Shown here: positions 1 through 10,544 of the stretch, one piece after another
Numbering within the stretch: position 1 is the stretch's first letter
How the letters are laid out: each line of letters begins with the position of its first letter
Source of the DNA: Aradus depressus
Taxonomy: Eukaryota > Arthropoda > Insecta > Hemiptera > Aradidae
NCBI GenBank assembly: GCA_963662175.1
Contig: OY759217.1
Coordinates: 19,284,562 to 19,348,561, forward strand
Length of the DNA: 64,000 nucleotides
Direction: 5' to 3'
Made by a program: the position numbers and the translations under genes
The notes under the pieces: model-generated
Database searches by the model: none
What the model saw: only the letters and a program-made list of their open reading frames with translations
What the model was told of the DNA's origin: nothing

Positions 1-44
1 AGGGTGAGTTCTGAAGATTTGGATATATCCTGGTGGACTAGGGT

Positions 45-660
45 TGGGATTTAGTCAGGGAGGACTGTCTGCTGGCCATGGATCAGGGAGGCCAGTTTCA
101 TAGCTGGGGATCAGAGAGGGCTGTCTAATTGTCGGAGATCAGGGAACATTTTTTTTTTTTCGATTGGCCTCGGCAGACACCACACTAGCCATATGTGTTT
201 GTTATTAAGTTATTTACTACATCCATGGCCCCGGGAGGGGATCTATCTATGAAATAAAACTCACTCCCGGACGGGATTCGAATCCGCAAACCATGGTGAG
301 ACTATGCGACCAACGCCCTACGCCCTAGCCTGCATGGCCCCCTGATCAGGGAACATGGTCTTATGGCCGAGGATGAGGGAGGAGACTTATGGCCGAGGAT
401 GAGGGAGGAGTGACATGACTGAGGATGAGGGAGGACTGACTTATGGCCGAGGATGAGGGAGGAGTGACATGGCTGAGGATGAGGGAGGACTGACTTATGG
501 CCGAGGATGAGGGAGGAGTGACATGGCTGAGGATGAGGGAGGACTGACTTATGGCCGAGGATGAGGGAGGAGTGACTTATGGCCGTGGATGAGGGAGGAC
601 TGACTATGGCCGAGGATGAGGGAGGACTGACTTATGGCTGGGGTTCAGGGAGGCTTGTCT
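45..660. repeat. Minisatellite, about 28-bp unit (array T1)
   Basis: Head-to-tail GA-rich units built on a GAGGATGAGGGAGGA-like core. Between about 350 and 640 two unit types alternate (TTATGGCC and ATGGCTG versions), giving a higher-order period near 54 bp. Units at 45-136 are more diverged, with spacing of 27-30 bp. A SINE interrupts the array at 150-343. No protein function is implied. Confidence 0.9.
150..343 (-). mobile_element. tRNA-derived SINE, family B, inserted in array T1
   Basis: On the minus strand the element starts with a tRNA-like head containing a box B (GGATTCGAATCC-like at about 275) and ends in an A-tail, seen as the T-run at 150-160. A perfect 13-bp target-site duplication, GATCAGGGAACAT, flanks it at 137-149 and 344-356. 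The duplicated target is itself part of a minisatellite unit. A second copy is at 17202-17390. Confidence 0.88.
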
Positions 661-1335
661 GATGACCTTTCGTCCATGAAAGCTGCTGGGTGAAAGCTAT
701 GGTCTATACGTGTGAATTTATTTACTTTGATAAATTTATAACCGTTCAAATTGTTATTGTTGAGAATATTTGTTAAATAAATTCAGTGAGAAGGCAATTA
801 AATAACATTCAAAGCGACATTGAAATAAAATGTCTAAAGAATAAAAAGTCCTTAAAAAGTGATTTAAGGAGATATGGTCCCCCAAAATAGTGGAATGGGA
901 ATTGTAAGGATGTGTCAAAAAGACTGTTAAATTATTCAAAGTTGAGTTAGGAAAGTTGTTATCTAGTCGGTAGAGCGAGCCTCAAATGGTTCTTTCTCCA
1001 ACTCATTAGGATCTGCCTACTTACCAGACCACAACTACATAGTGACATCTAATTCTCACAATAAGCATACTCGTGGCTTACGGCATTAACCAACAGTGCC
1101 TATTGTTTCATTCATCCACCACTTTGCTTCTCTACTTTAGTCTTTGTTTGTGGGTTCAAAAATTTAACGTCATGGCAAATTTTACCAACTTAATTTTTCA
1201 TTTGCTTTGTTCTCATTTCCCTCAGGGGTAACAAACTGTGAATTGCAATTTGATTCTAGACTTGGGCAATGTTAATTCTTCATTATTTCTACTATGGTAG
1301 GTATTTTTGTCACAACAAATTGTATCTTCCAGAAT
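660..1335. other. AT-rich stretch, no feature recognised
   Basis: I see no coding frame of quality, tandem repeat or known repeat end here. An AG-flanked open stretch near 1010-1090 is too short and unsupported to call an exon. Confidence 0.5.
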
Positions 1336-1382
1336 TTCTGCCATGCTTTCGGCACTGAGTGTGCCTTCTTCAGGGCCTGTAT
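1336..1382 (-). ncRNA. Hammerhead ribozyme-like motif, family F (degenerate helix III)
   Basis: Minus-strand reading gives core CUGAAGA, one extra A, helix II GGCAC/GUGCC (five perfect pairs, loop ACUCA), then GAAA. The following GCAUGGC is not fully self-complementary and no clear U-H cleavage site remains, so this copy is probably inactive. It shares the extra-nucleotide architecture of the other families in the window. Confidence 0.55.
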
Positions 1383-1640
1383 TGACATACATACATTATC
1401 AGTGAGTTTATATATATATACTAGAATTGAATAAAGATATGCCACTAAAATTTAATGTGATTAAACCAACAAAATCTATATCATGAGCCAAGTTTTCATG
1501 TAATTAGCTGTAGTGTAATATCTTTACTAAATTATAGCATATTCAAATCCCGAAAGCTTAGCAGAAATTCTACAAGTTTGTTTTAATCGACCTGATCTCT
1601 TCACATTTCTATTACATCCTTGGTCAATATTAGCCTCTGA

Positions 1641-1960
1641 ATTGTAGTTAGATCCCTTCTTGAATATTGCTGTGTGATTGATAGTCTCCAGAATGTCAAT
1701 GTAAGTTTCTTCGTTACTGCAATTTCAGATCTGACTCCCTCAGATCCCATTGTCTACACTAACCTATAGTACTCCCTCAACCTGCATAGTCTGTCTTCTA
1801 GAAGGTATCTTTATGATCTTCTTCTCCTCTATATTGTGATTAGATCCCTTCTTGAACATTGCTGCGTGATTGATAGTCTCCAGAATGTTCAACGTAAGTT
1901 TCTTCGTTAGTGCAATTTAAAATCTAACTCTCCCTCAGATCCCATTATCTACACTAGCCT
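1641..1960 (+). pseudogene. LINE reverse-transcriptase relic, duplicated in tandem
   Basis: Two diverged copies of about 130 bp (about 1641-1770 and 1838-1960) share TTAGATCCCTTCTTGAA and the following sequence. One frame reads RSLLEHCC then VIDSLQNVQ, resembling the C-terminal part of non-LTR reverse transcriptases just after the RT domain. Frameshifts and AT drift make it a relic. The assignment rests on pattern recognition only. Confidence 0.4.
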
Positions 1961-1979
1961 CGAGTACGAGTCGAGGGGG

Positions 1980-2400
1980 TCAACTCTAGAGAAAGGTTAG
2001 ATTTGCCCAGTTTTAGATTTTTTTTATGTACGTATATTTTAATTTTTGTTAAATCTTATTTATTAAAACATTTTAGGTTACGTTATTTTCAAAATTATTT
2101 TATCAAGTATGTTTATTTTTAAACCTTTTTATATCAACTTTACTTCTGTTACTTTTTACTAGTTTAATTTATTTGTATTTATTTAATATTTTATTAACAC
2201 AGTATTTTATGAATGTAAACCAACAGAACTTTGTGCCTGTTTCTTTGTTGCTAAATTATGTTTTTTCTTTGTAGACTGCCTAATGATGAGGGCTACCTCG
2301 AAAGCCGGCTAGAAAAAATTAAAAAAATCTGTGAGAGATCGGACTATATTTTATTTTACAACCTGTGAAATAATCACTTTTCACTACATCAGCCATCTTT
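1980..2400 (+). mobile_element. HHR-family A terminal repeat (solo, degenerate)
   Basis: The right part matches the A elements at 15419-15560 and 59702-59837, including the shared tail around ATCTGTGAGAG and the end CACTACATCAGCCATCTT near 2385-2399. The ribozyme at 2271-2320 has helix II GAGG/CCUC and helix III AGCCGGCU followed by A, but the core reads CUAAUGA, with the conserved G5 replaced by A, so cleavage is unlikely. Confidence 0.65.
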
Positions 2401-2636
2401 ATCTAGTATTGATGTTATTATTACGATTATTATTATACATATATTAATTTTATTGGCTGTTTAATGTCTCTAGTCACGCTTTAGTTATTGTGACTCATGC
2501 CCGGGCTTTAACAAATTGTAAATTGGGCTCAATAAAGACTATTATTAATTTGTGTAAAGAACCTTTCCAAGCCAAAATAACTTTCGTTTTGGTTTTGATG
2601 AGATTTTACCTTTTGAAACTCACTTATTTTCATTAG

Positions 2637-2756
2637 CCACAGTTCGTTCCCCTCTACCACTTCGCTTGGGATATTTTGGCATTCAGCCAGCCTTTCGGAG
2701 AAATCGGGTCATGGCATTACTTCCAGTATATATGGTTAATGTTTTCAACAGAAGGG
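2637..2756 (+). other. Candidate coding exon or LINE relic (unidentified)
   Basis: An open frame of about 40 codons (key stretches LRLGYFGIQPAFRRNR and MALLPVYMVNVFNRR) is flanked by TTTCATTAG on the left and GTGAGT on the right, as an internal exon would be. The frame also stays open to a TAG near 2790, so an intronless LINE-derived tail is equally possible. I do not recognise the family. Confidence 0.3.
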
Positions 2757-2869
2757 GTGAGTTTCTTGAGAGTCTGGGACTGGAGTAGAAGATCTAATAC
2801 GAAACCCTATTAACAAGTCTTTGACGTCTGTCTGTCTTCCTCTACATCTTGGAATCTATTTAAAACACA

Positions 2870-3232
2870 CAGTTAAGAAAAGGATGCTACACGTGAAGTT
2901 TCATGAAAATCCGGAACTATATGTTTTCCGATCCCCCAGAAGTGAAAAAAAAATCTGTCTGCCTTCTGTGTCTTTGAACACGATAATTACCGAAAGAATA
3001 AATGTACCTATTGACAAGAAATTTTACATATGTAACCAAAATCCCCATAAGGACGATTGATTTTCAAGGAGGGAGATTAGGAGGCGTTTAACACGAAAAC
3101 TCTACTTACAGTTGTAATGAATGTATTGATACAAAATTTCATATGTGAATTCAAAGCCCTCTAAGGACAACACTTATTGATCTTCAGTCAATTCGGCCAG
3201 AGGGAACAGGGGGATTAGAAGGGAGGCTTATC
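2870..3232 (-). repeat. Dispersed repeat R1, minus orientation
   Basis: Reverse-complement copy of the commonest repeat in the window, recognised by its modules: a TCGATACATTCATTA-like block, AGTTATTAGGGTTTTTGA, a C-rich run, GGCCGATTTGGCTGAAAATC, and AGGTGTCGTCCTTATGG. Modules recur every 130-150 bp inside a copy. Confidence 0.8.
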
Positions 3233-3552
3233 ACGGACTTTAACTACGAGGTCATATCGCCTACTACCAGAGCGCTCTTTCGTCACTCTGGTGGACATGA
3301 GCCCAACTCTACTGTGGCAGTCCTAAATTTTGCCTACCCTAAATTTTTATTCATCTAGGGTAGGGGTCTTTAACGAGTACCTGTAATCGTACAGGCTCGG
3401 GACCGTCGCTTAACGTCCCCTCCGAAGGACGGCGTGCTTAAGTTTATTTTACCTCCCAGATAAAATAAACTAAGGGCCTCGGTCGGGTTTCGAACCTACG
3501 TTTTTGAGCTCAGAAGACAAGCACGCATACCACTGAGCTACCAGCGCCCTCA
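3233..3552 (-). mobile_element. S1 SINE (tRNA-derived), near full length
   Basis: The minus strand starts GAGGGCGCTGGTAGCTCAG, a tRNA-like head with box A, and has a box B variant near 3495. The body carries the diagnostic 3' blocks GCGATATGACCTCGTAGTTAAAG and GCCCGGGCATGAGTCA-like sequence. A stop-containing open frame over this copy is a by-product. Confidence 0.85.
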
Positions 3553-3719
3553 CATTAAATTCAAAACTCCGAACTGCGATATATGTGGGGGATATTGAAC
3601 ACATGTTACACATCTTTGTGTCCTGTATAAAATATGATGATTCACAACGGGGATGCGAAATGTTGCAGATCGCAGAAAGTTTTCTGAAACAATTATTAAA
3701 TTCTAAAGCCAAATTCATT

Positions 3720-4370
3720 CCTAGTATACTCTAATTTATGAAACGGAATAACATAGAAATTTAGTAAAGGAAGGGGACCATGGAGGGGTGGGGGGCTGGG
3801 GTGGGGCTGATGGCTTACGTCTTTGTTTCCTTCCTTCTGTTTCCGCCCCGGGTCTTTCTATCCCTCCTGGGTTTCCCCAAAGAACTCAAGATCTTGTGTC
3901 CGGCTATATAGGGCAATTACGCCTTGGAGCAAAAAAAAAAAAAACCTTATCAGGATGGGTCTATTAAGTTTTCGCGAAATCAGTCGAAGGAAGTACAGAA
4001 GGGAGAGAGAAGAAAGAGCAAAAACGTAATCGTGCTGGGGAAGTACACCGTCGGTGGTCCAAAGACTACGTTTTTAATTATTATTTTTGCTCGGTTCCAC
4101 TGTAATCTGAGATGAGGACTGCAGAGAGAGTCAGGATATTCTTGACAATGCCCGTCTAGAGGAGGAAAGCATCTACTTTCCAGTTGTTAGTTCATGTTGA
4201 CAGTGACAAAACTTGAACAGTTGTGTGCCCAAAGTGGGCCCGAGTCTGTCTCAGACATCTGGACAAAATGTAAGCACAACTTGTCCCACTAACTCCAGGC
4301 AAAACTTTAAACATCCCTCCAAAAACAACTCTTTACTTCATTTTTGGAACATTTTTAAATTTATGTATAT
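3720..4370. other. No recognised feature; short R1 end near 4035
   Basis: A GGTGGGG-rich tract at 3780-3810 and a short match to an R1 terminus (GTGCTGGGGAAGTACACCG at about 4032-4050) are all I see. The small open frames lack coding character. Confidence 0.45.
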
Positions 4371-4612
4371 AATTGAAAAATATAAAGAAAAACGAATGTT
4401 TTCTTTAAAAATATTGTTTATTCCATATGGGAGTACTTTCGGTATTGCTACCATCTTCAGCCACGACTTGACAAATACTAAATGGAAGTTCAACCAGTTT
4501 ACAATCCAAACTGTCCACTTTTTCAGCTCCCACGGGGTTTTTCCCTGTCTCTCATGTACAGTTAGTTAAGTCTTAAAAATACGGAAAACTTCAAAATAAA
4601 ATGTTTACTCTA
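4370..4612 (-). mobile_element. HHR-family C terminal repeat (solo)
   Basis: The sequence matches the arms of the fold-back at 45389-46097, including TATTGTCTATTC-like, ACGACTTGACAAATACTAAA-like and CCCACGGGGTTTTTCCC-like blocks. It contains an apparently intact family C ribozyme at 4421-4470. No TSD was identified. Confidence 0.7.
4421..4470 (-). ncRNA. Hammerhead ribozyme, family C, core intact
   Basis: Minus strand: helix I 5' strand GUGG, core CUGAAGA, extra U, helix II GGUA/UACC capped by GCAA, GAAA, self-complementary helix III AGUACU, cleavage nucleotide C, then helix I 3' strand CCAU. All invariant core positions are present apart from the extra U after A9. HHRs of this open-helix-I type are established in Penelope-like elements; activity here is inferred. 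Confidence 0.75.
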
Positions 4613-4939
4613 ATTGAAATCTTAATAATAAAAGAAAAAAATTGAAATATGTATTTATTTATTATACAAAAAATATGTACTGATTAAAATACAAATGTAT
4701 ATGCATACAAACACTCAAATTATTTGAAGTAAACTATGATTGCGCTATTTTCATTAAGTCGTTTTTCGCAGCTTAAAAAAGAAAATTCAATTCAACTGTT
4801 GAAAATGCACGATTCTATTAGAGAAAGAATTTATATGCACTAAAAATGGCCAATAGATGTTTCATGTATATGCAGTAAAAAAAGGCTAAAAAATATACAA
4901 TAAACGTTAAAAATGGCGCCTAACAAGAAATATCAATCT

Positions 4940-5490
4940 AAAAAAAAATATCAAATATAAATAAGTTTCTTATACCAACTCCTTTTTAACAGATCAGCCT
5001 CTCTCCTCTCCCGCTCAAATACATTTCATAATGGCGGGTGTATTTAAAGTAACGAGTTGGCATCAGTGGCTTTCCTTGGTTCATTGTAAAGCATAATTCT
5101 GAGAGTGATTTTCTTATACTTAATAGTGTCAGTATATCTTGAGAAGGGGAAGGGGGAGAGAGTGATCTGTTTCACGTTGGTTGGAATAAGAATGTCCTGT
5201 AATGAAAATCCTATATCATATATATTTTATTTTTATAATTTTTAAAAAGGATAGTTAAAGTATATTTTAAAATGTGTTGCTAGGCGCTACAATTTAAACA
5301 TTACTTTGAAATATTTCCATCGGAAATTTAATATACATTTTTGAGGCTCTATAACTTTGTTCGTATTGATCCTGTCTCAAAACTGATGGCATTTTGTACG
5401 CTGGAAATTGAATAAGGTAAGAACCAATTTACTAATAGGATTTTCGCACGAATACAATACTTTCTTATACTAAAGGTATAAGAAAGTAAA
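4940..5490 (+). repeat. Dispersed repeat R2, ending in a perfect hairpin
   Basis: Shares blocks with 17900-19600 (GATCTGT flanked by GGGAG, ATTCTGAGAGTG, GCTACAATTTAAACATTA) and with 24120-24720 (GGAAATTGAATAAGGTAAGA-like). It closes with a 12-bp perfect stem, ACTTTCTTATAC/GTATAAGAAAGT, at about 5458-5486. Confidence 0.75.
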
Positions 5491-5819
5491 AATGTAATTT
5501 GAAGAATACAATTATACATTAATTTATTTATAATAATATTAATGGCGAAGGTGGTGGCTTACATCGGAAGCATGAAATCAAAAACATCTGATGATCTTTT
5601 AAGGGGTATTTTTCCGTTAAGCCCTCGCAGACCTTATTTAGAGACTGAGTTGCAAATTAAAGTTTGATTTTATAATCTGAAATTTACAATGGTCGTAAAC
5701 CCCAGACCATTGGCACAAATCACAAAACGCTGCTAATGGTCTCTTTTTTTGTGGGTCTCTACCATATTAAAACTTTTCATTAAATTCTGAGAGGTCCTGG
5801 TCAATTTTGGTACAGCAAT

Positions 5820-6480
5820 TTTCAAATGGTACTTATATCCCCAGCTTTACAAAGCATAGGAGAAGTTATACATTCGGTTAGAAATTCGATGTTGACATTT
5901 CACAGGAATTTCATATCTGTGAACATGATAACTCTTCTGACTCTCCTCTCCCCTGGTATTGTGGTAAAGATAAGGTCCTTATGGGGTTTTGAATTTAAAT
6001 ATAAAATTTCATGTAGATACATTTATTATATCAGCATTTATTTTTCGATTCCCCAAAGCGAATTAATCAGCTTTCGCTCTTTCTCTGTCGATTGGCTAAA
6101 ATTTTAATAGGCGTCTTACTCCGGGATTACTGAATCCTGATACATAACGTCGTGTCGCTACATTCATTACTTCGGCGGGTAGGGTTTTTGAGTTCAGTCT
6201 ACCTCCTCAAATCCCCCCCTTCCCTTTGGCCGATTTGGCTAAAAATTTTTTTAATTTATTAGTCGCCCTTTTTTGAGGGAATTGGATTTACATATAAAAT
6301 TTCGTGTCGATACATTCATAGGACTCTCACTCCCCCCTCTCACCCCCCCATTCCTTATGGAATTTTGGATACACATATGGAATTTCGTGTCGATACATTC
6401 ATTCCATCGAGAGTTATGTCCTTAAATACATGATAGACATGAAGGGTTTAAAAAAAAAATTTTTATTCAGAAGGTATCTC
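5820..6480 (+). repeat. Dispersed repeat R1
   Basis: Three or more R1 modules in plus orientation, with TCGATACATTCATT-like blocks at about 5910, 6150, 6310 and 6390, and C-rich runs between them. Confidence 0.8.
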
Positions 6481-6515
6481 CTTGCTTTGCAAACATAGGT
6501 TATACTATAACAGGC

Positions 6516-6795
6516 GAGGGAGCCGGTAGCTTAGTGGCAGCGTCCTTGCTTTCTGAACTCAAGATCGCGGGTTCAAAACCCGGCCGAGGCCCTTAGGTTT
6601 TTTTTTTATCTGAGAAGTGATAAAACCTTGAGCATGCCGTCTTTCGGATGGAAAGTTAAGTGATGGTCCCAATGTACGATGTCAGCTACATTTAGGACTT
6701 CCATAGTAGAGTCGGGCTCATCTCCACTGGAGCAACGAAAGAGCAGGCGATATGACCTCGAAGTTAAAGTCCGGGCTTGCGTCACAATAACTAAT
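6516..6795 (+). mobile_element. S1 SINE, diverged
   Basis: Head GAGGGAGCCGGTAGCTTAG with box B-like GGGTTCAAAACCC near 6570, followed by the S1 body and the end block GGCGATATGACCTCG near 6740. An internal deletion removes part of the usual middle. Confidence 0.82.
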
Positions 6796-6829
6796 TATTA
6801 CAGCTGTTCACTGAGGTCGAAGTATAGAG

Positions 6830-8700
6830 AGAGTAATCGGGCAGAAAATCGATACAGAGTTTTCACCAAAATTTCATGTTTTCTGATCCCAAATTCCAAA
6901 AAATTATTTTCAAAAAATCGTCTGTGAAGCACCGATAATTTATTTCCCCAGCTCGAATGAATCAATCAAGTTTTCGCTCTCCCTCTGAATTTATTGATTT
7001 GGTTGAAAAGCAAAGTTGTCTTACTCAGAGACTTCTGAATCTTCTTATTATATTTCCTGTTAATTCATTCTTTACATTGATAGTTACGCGTATTGAGTAC
7101 AATCCCGCTCCTCTGATCCACATCCCTTTCCCCGAAGAGGCTGAAAATATAAATGTGTCGGCCTTTTGGGTTATGGATTTACATACAAAAGTTCGTGTCT
7201 ATACATTCATTCTACCGGGAGTTCAACAATTTTTTGTACTCCCTCTCCTCTCATTACTAATAATAAAAATATAATAATTGTTGTCTTTATGGAATTCTGG
7301 ATAAACTTAAAAAATTTTGTGTCGATATATTCATTCCATCAAGTATGTCCACACGCACACATGCAACAGACATGATTTTTTGTCTTCATTTTTTGATTCA
7401 GGGAGTCGGAAAAGAAGAAATTCCGGTGAAAACTGAACCTTGAATTTTTGACCTATTTCAAAACATCCCCTATAATAAAAAAAAAAAAAAATGTTAAAAG
7501 TTAAAGGATGAGAAGGGATGCTGAAGATAAGTGTGCAATAAAGCCAGGACCATTCATGAGACTATAATCTGCTTAAAGAAATCTGCATAAGAGGATTACG
7601 TGGCTATTATTTTATTTTACTTCCACAGCTATACTCTAAGTGTAAGGGAAGTCATGTAATCTGTGAATCACCGGCATCCAACTTCCCCAACACGAATTAA
7701 TCAAGAAGTTTTTGCTCTCTCTCTCTAACCAATGGACCATTTGGGCTAAAAATCCATAGTTGACTTACGTATGGGCTTCTGAATCCTCATACAATTTTGT
7801 GATCGGCAGTTATTAGGATGTTTTGAGTCTCCCCTCTCCTATGGCATTGTGGTAAATTAATAGGTGCTGTGTGAGCGGACTTGTGTTCTTATTCCCGTTA
7901 CTCCACAGAAAGGCAGCCCTAAATCTAACCAATAGACTCCTCATATACAAGCTTCTGTTGCGGCCTGGTTTGCAAGCAATACCAACTTGAGAACTCTTCA
8001 AGTGCCCCAAAACAAATGCCTTAGATTGGTTGGTAGCTACTCCATCCTCCAAATCCATGAAGACCTAAATGTTGAGCTCCTATTGCACTACATAATTTTC
8101 AGAAAAAACGTTTTACTTACGTGTGACACAAATCAAAACGTTTTGGTAAAAATATCCGTTCACGATTTAAATTATAATCTCTGTTTTTGAATGTTTATTA
8201 ATTTATTTTCTAATTGATTTCAGTTATTTTGTATTTGTTTTTAAGAGTTTTTTTAAAATTTACTCTTAAGCAGTAGCATTGTTTTTAATTTAACTGATTA
8301 TTTTTGATTTGTATTTAGTGTATAAGGGTAATGGTTAAGGGACCTTATTGTATAATTGTATCTCTGTAAATGCCACTGTTATAATAAACTCTTATTCTTC
8401 TAGGTGCTGTCCTTATGGGGTTTTAAATTTAAGTATAAAATTTTATGTAGATACATTTATTATATCGGCATTTATTAGGTCAGTGGGTTAAGGACCTCAT
8501 AATACGTTTATTTTTTTACGTTTACGTTTATTTGTTTACGTTTACGTTTATTTGTTTACGTTTGACTGATTTGGCTTAAAAACAATGGATGTCGTTCTTT
8601 TGGGGTTGTGGATACACAAATAAAATTACGTGCCAATACAGTTAGACAGGAACATTTTTTTTTATTTTTGAAATCAGAGGATTATTAAACATGGAATTTC
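6830..8700 (+). repeat. Dispersed repeat R1 cluster, interrupted by a LINE
   Basis: Consecutive R1 copies: the 3' block (GAAATTCCGGTGAAAACT) occurs near 7420 and 8695, and the 5' block (CGAATTAATCAA) near 7692. A 5'-truncated LINE sits at 7871-8400. A short TTTACG-rich run lies at 8510-8570. Confidence 0.75.
7871..8400 (+). mobile_element. 5'-truncated Jockey-like LINE with 10-bp TSD
   Basis: TAGGTGCTGT is duplicated at 7861-7870 and 8401-8410. The insert begins in RT C-terminal sequence (NRLLIYKLLLRP, then LQVPQNKCLRLVGSY and HEDLNVELL across frameshifts) and ends in TTATAATAAACTCTTATTCTTC-like 3' sequence with a polyadenylation-type AATAAA. This is typical target-primed insertion of a truncated copy. 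It is decayed and non-coding. Confidence 0.8.
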
Positions 8701-9195
8701 GGTGAAAACTCTCACTAAATGAACCTTAAATACATTTAAACCTTAAGTACATGTTGTCAAACTTTTTTTAAAAAGAGATTTTTACATAATAATAATGTTT
8801 TATAGATAATATGTGGCTTCCGGTAATAATCGGACAAGTGAGTTTTTTATGTTTTTGAGTTATAGCATTTTAAAGTTTTGAAAGTTTCTTTTCGATATTA
8901 CTCATTATCGTCATTTCAAATACTTTGATGTTTTGTGTTATATAATTGGTAAATAATGTAAGTATATTTTCATGATGTAAACAATGTGTTTTACTCCCGA
9001 TGACCTTTCAAAAGGTCATTCAAAAGTCACATATCCGGTTTTTACTGTAATCATTTATTATCAATCGATCTGAATCATTGTTAGCTTAACGAAAATTCAA
9101 ATATAGTTCTCATTGACGTCGACAGATGGCGCACAGCACCGAATACAATTCTTCCCGTCGGTTTAAATTCGATCAATTCATGATATTGATTTACA

Positions 9196-9706
9196 TGTTA
9201 TATAATATTGATCAAAGTTCCATTATTTATATATTTTATAATATTGATCAAAGTTCCATTATTTATATATTTTATAATATTGATCAAAGTTCCATTATTT
9301 ATATATTTTATAATATTGATCAATGTTCCATTATTTATATATTTTATAATATTGATCAAAGTTCCATTATTTATATATTTTATAATATTGATCAAAGTTC
9401 CATTATTTATATATTTTATAATATTGATCAAAGTTCCATTATTTATATATTTTATAATATTGATCAAAGTTCCATTATTTATATATTTTATAATATTGAT
9501 CAAAGTTCCATTATTTATATATTTTATAATATTGATCAAAGTTCCATTATTTATATATTTTATAATATTGATCAATGTTCCATTATTTATATATTTTATA
9601 ATATTGATCAATGTTCCATTATTTATATATTTTATAATATTGATCAAAGTTCCATTATTTATATATTTTATAATATTGATCAAAGTTCCATTATTTATAT
9701 AATTTA
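9196..9706. repeat. Minisatellite, 36-bp unit, 14 copies
   Basis: Near-identical 36-bp AT-rich units, each with GATCAAAGTTCC or GATCAATGTTCC. Because 36 is a multiple of 3 and the unit lacks stops in several frames, long frames open on both strands. The translations (YNIDQSSIIYIF-type repeats) are not credible proteins. Confidence 0.95.
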
Positions 9707-10085
9707 TAACAGATTTTAGAAGATTATCCAGCGTTTTTTACGATAACACGATGAATTAAAGACAAGTTATCATTTTAATAAAGAAGTTTTACTTGTTTCG
9801 TCAATTTTATACACTCGATCATAGTGCCCCCTATAAATTACATTTATTTCGACAATTTCTGTTCAATACTAACATATTTTATTAATTGCCTGTCATTTTT
9901 TACTGATTTTTAATGAAACAGTAATTTATGATATACACTTATCCGGTTATTGCTGTTTTCATGTAACTTGTCTGGTTATTACCATTTTTCTAAGTTGAGG
10001 AACGCGGACATATTGTGGAAACTTGTAATAAATGAATAAAACAAACTTATTTTTTGAAATATTGTCTATTCCACTAAAGATATAT

Positions 10086-10136
10086 ATACATATAACTACC
10101 GGTTTCGGCTTTATACCATCGTCAGGTCTAGTTATG
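10086..10136 (-). ncRNA. Hammerhead ribozyme, family B (left arm)
   Basis: Mirror image of the plus-strand copy at 10150-10200: core CUGACGA, extra U, helix II GGU/GCC with loop AUAAA, GAAA, helix III ACCGGU, cleavage nucleotide A. The invariant core is complete; helix II is short. Confidence 0.65.
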
Positions 10137-10149
10137 AACTCATAGTTCA

Positions 10150-10200
10150 TAACTAGACCTGACGATGGTATAAAGCCGAAACCGGTAGTTATATGTATAT
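10150..10200 (+). ncRNA. Hammerhead ribozyme, family B (right arm)
   Basis: Core CUGACGA at 10159-10165, extra U at 10166, helix II GGU/GCC, GAAA at 10178-10181, self-complementary ACCGGU at 10181-10186, predicted cleavage after A10187. Helix I near the core is GAC/GUU. The self-complementary helix III suggests that pairing of two copies is needed. Confidence 0.68.
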
Positions 10201-10544
10201 ATATCTTTAGTGGAATAGACAAAATTTCAAAAAATAAGTTTGTTTTATTCATTTATTACCATTTTGTTTTCCTTTGAGCGATAAATTCAACTGCATTTTA
10301 CATGAAAATGTTAGGTCATAACAAATCTATGAAATGGTTAGATGAAAGTAGACAAAAAAAGCAACATTTCCATCAGATTAACTCAATTTTGAAAAATTTG
10401 GCGGATGTCCGGTTATTACCGGAAGCCACAGAATGTTGTAATGTCTCCATTTTGTACATTATTGTTTACATTTACTTTCTTGTCACATGTCTAATTTATG
10501 ACCTTGTTTGTCCTGCCTTGTGTTAGTTCAGCAGTACTCTCTGT

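Larger units (their letters stand above)
9989..10254. mobile_element. HHR-family B fold-back element with 11-bp TSD
   Basis: ATTACCATTTT is duplicated at 9978-9988 and 10255-10265. The insert starts with CTAAGTTGAGGAACGCGGAC, the same start as the B element at 18571. Two nearly perfect inverted arms (about 10045-10138 and 10148-10245) then meet near 10143, each with one ribozyme. No coding sequence is present. The arrangement resembles inverted terminal repeats of Penelope-like elements. Confidence 0.8.
8812..10430. mobile_element. Non-autonomous TIR DNA transposon (element X)
   Basis: Inverted ends TGTGGCTTCCGGTAATAA at 8812 and its complement ending at 10430. Both continue into a CGGACA block with one mismatch. 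The core TCCGGTTATTAC or close variants recurs subterminally near 9030, 9943 and 9972, possibly as transposase-binding sites. No transposase is visible. The element encloses a 36-bp array and an HHR-family B insertion. The TSD is unclear, so the superfamily is not assigned. Confidence 0.65.

Noticed and set aside
6957..7274. 105-codon frame (with similar ones at 5826 and 62015)
   Set aside because: All lie in R1 repeats and translate the same repeat modules.
9126..9719. Long open frames on both strands (197, 164 and 161 codons)
   Set aside because: They are translations of a 36-bp AT-rich minisatellite lacking stops in several frames.
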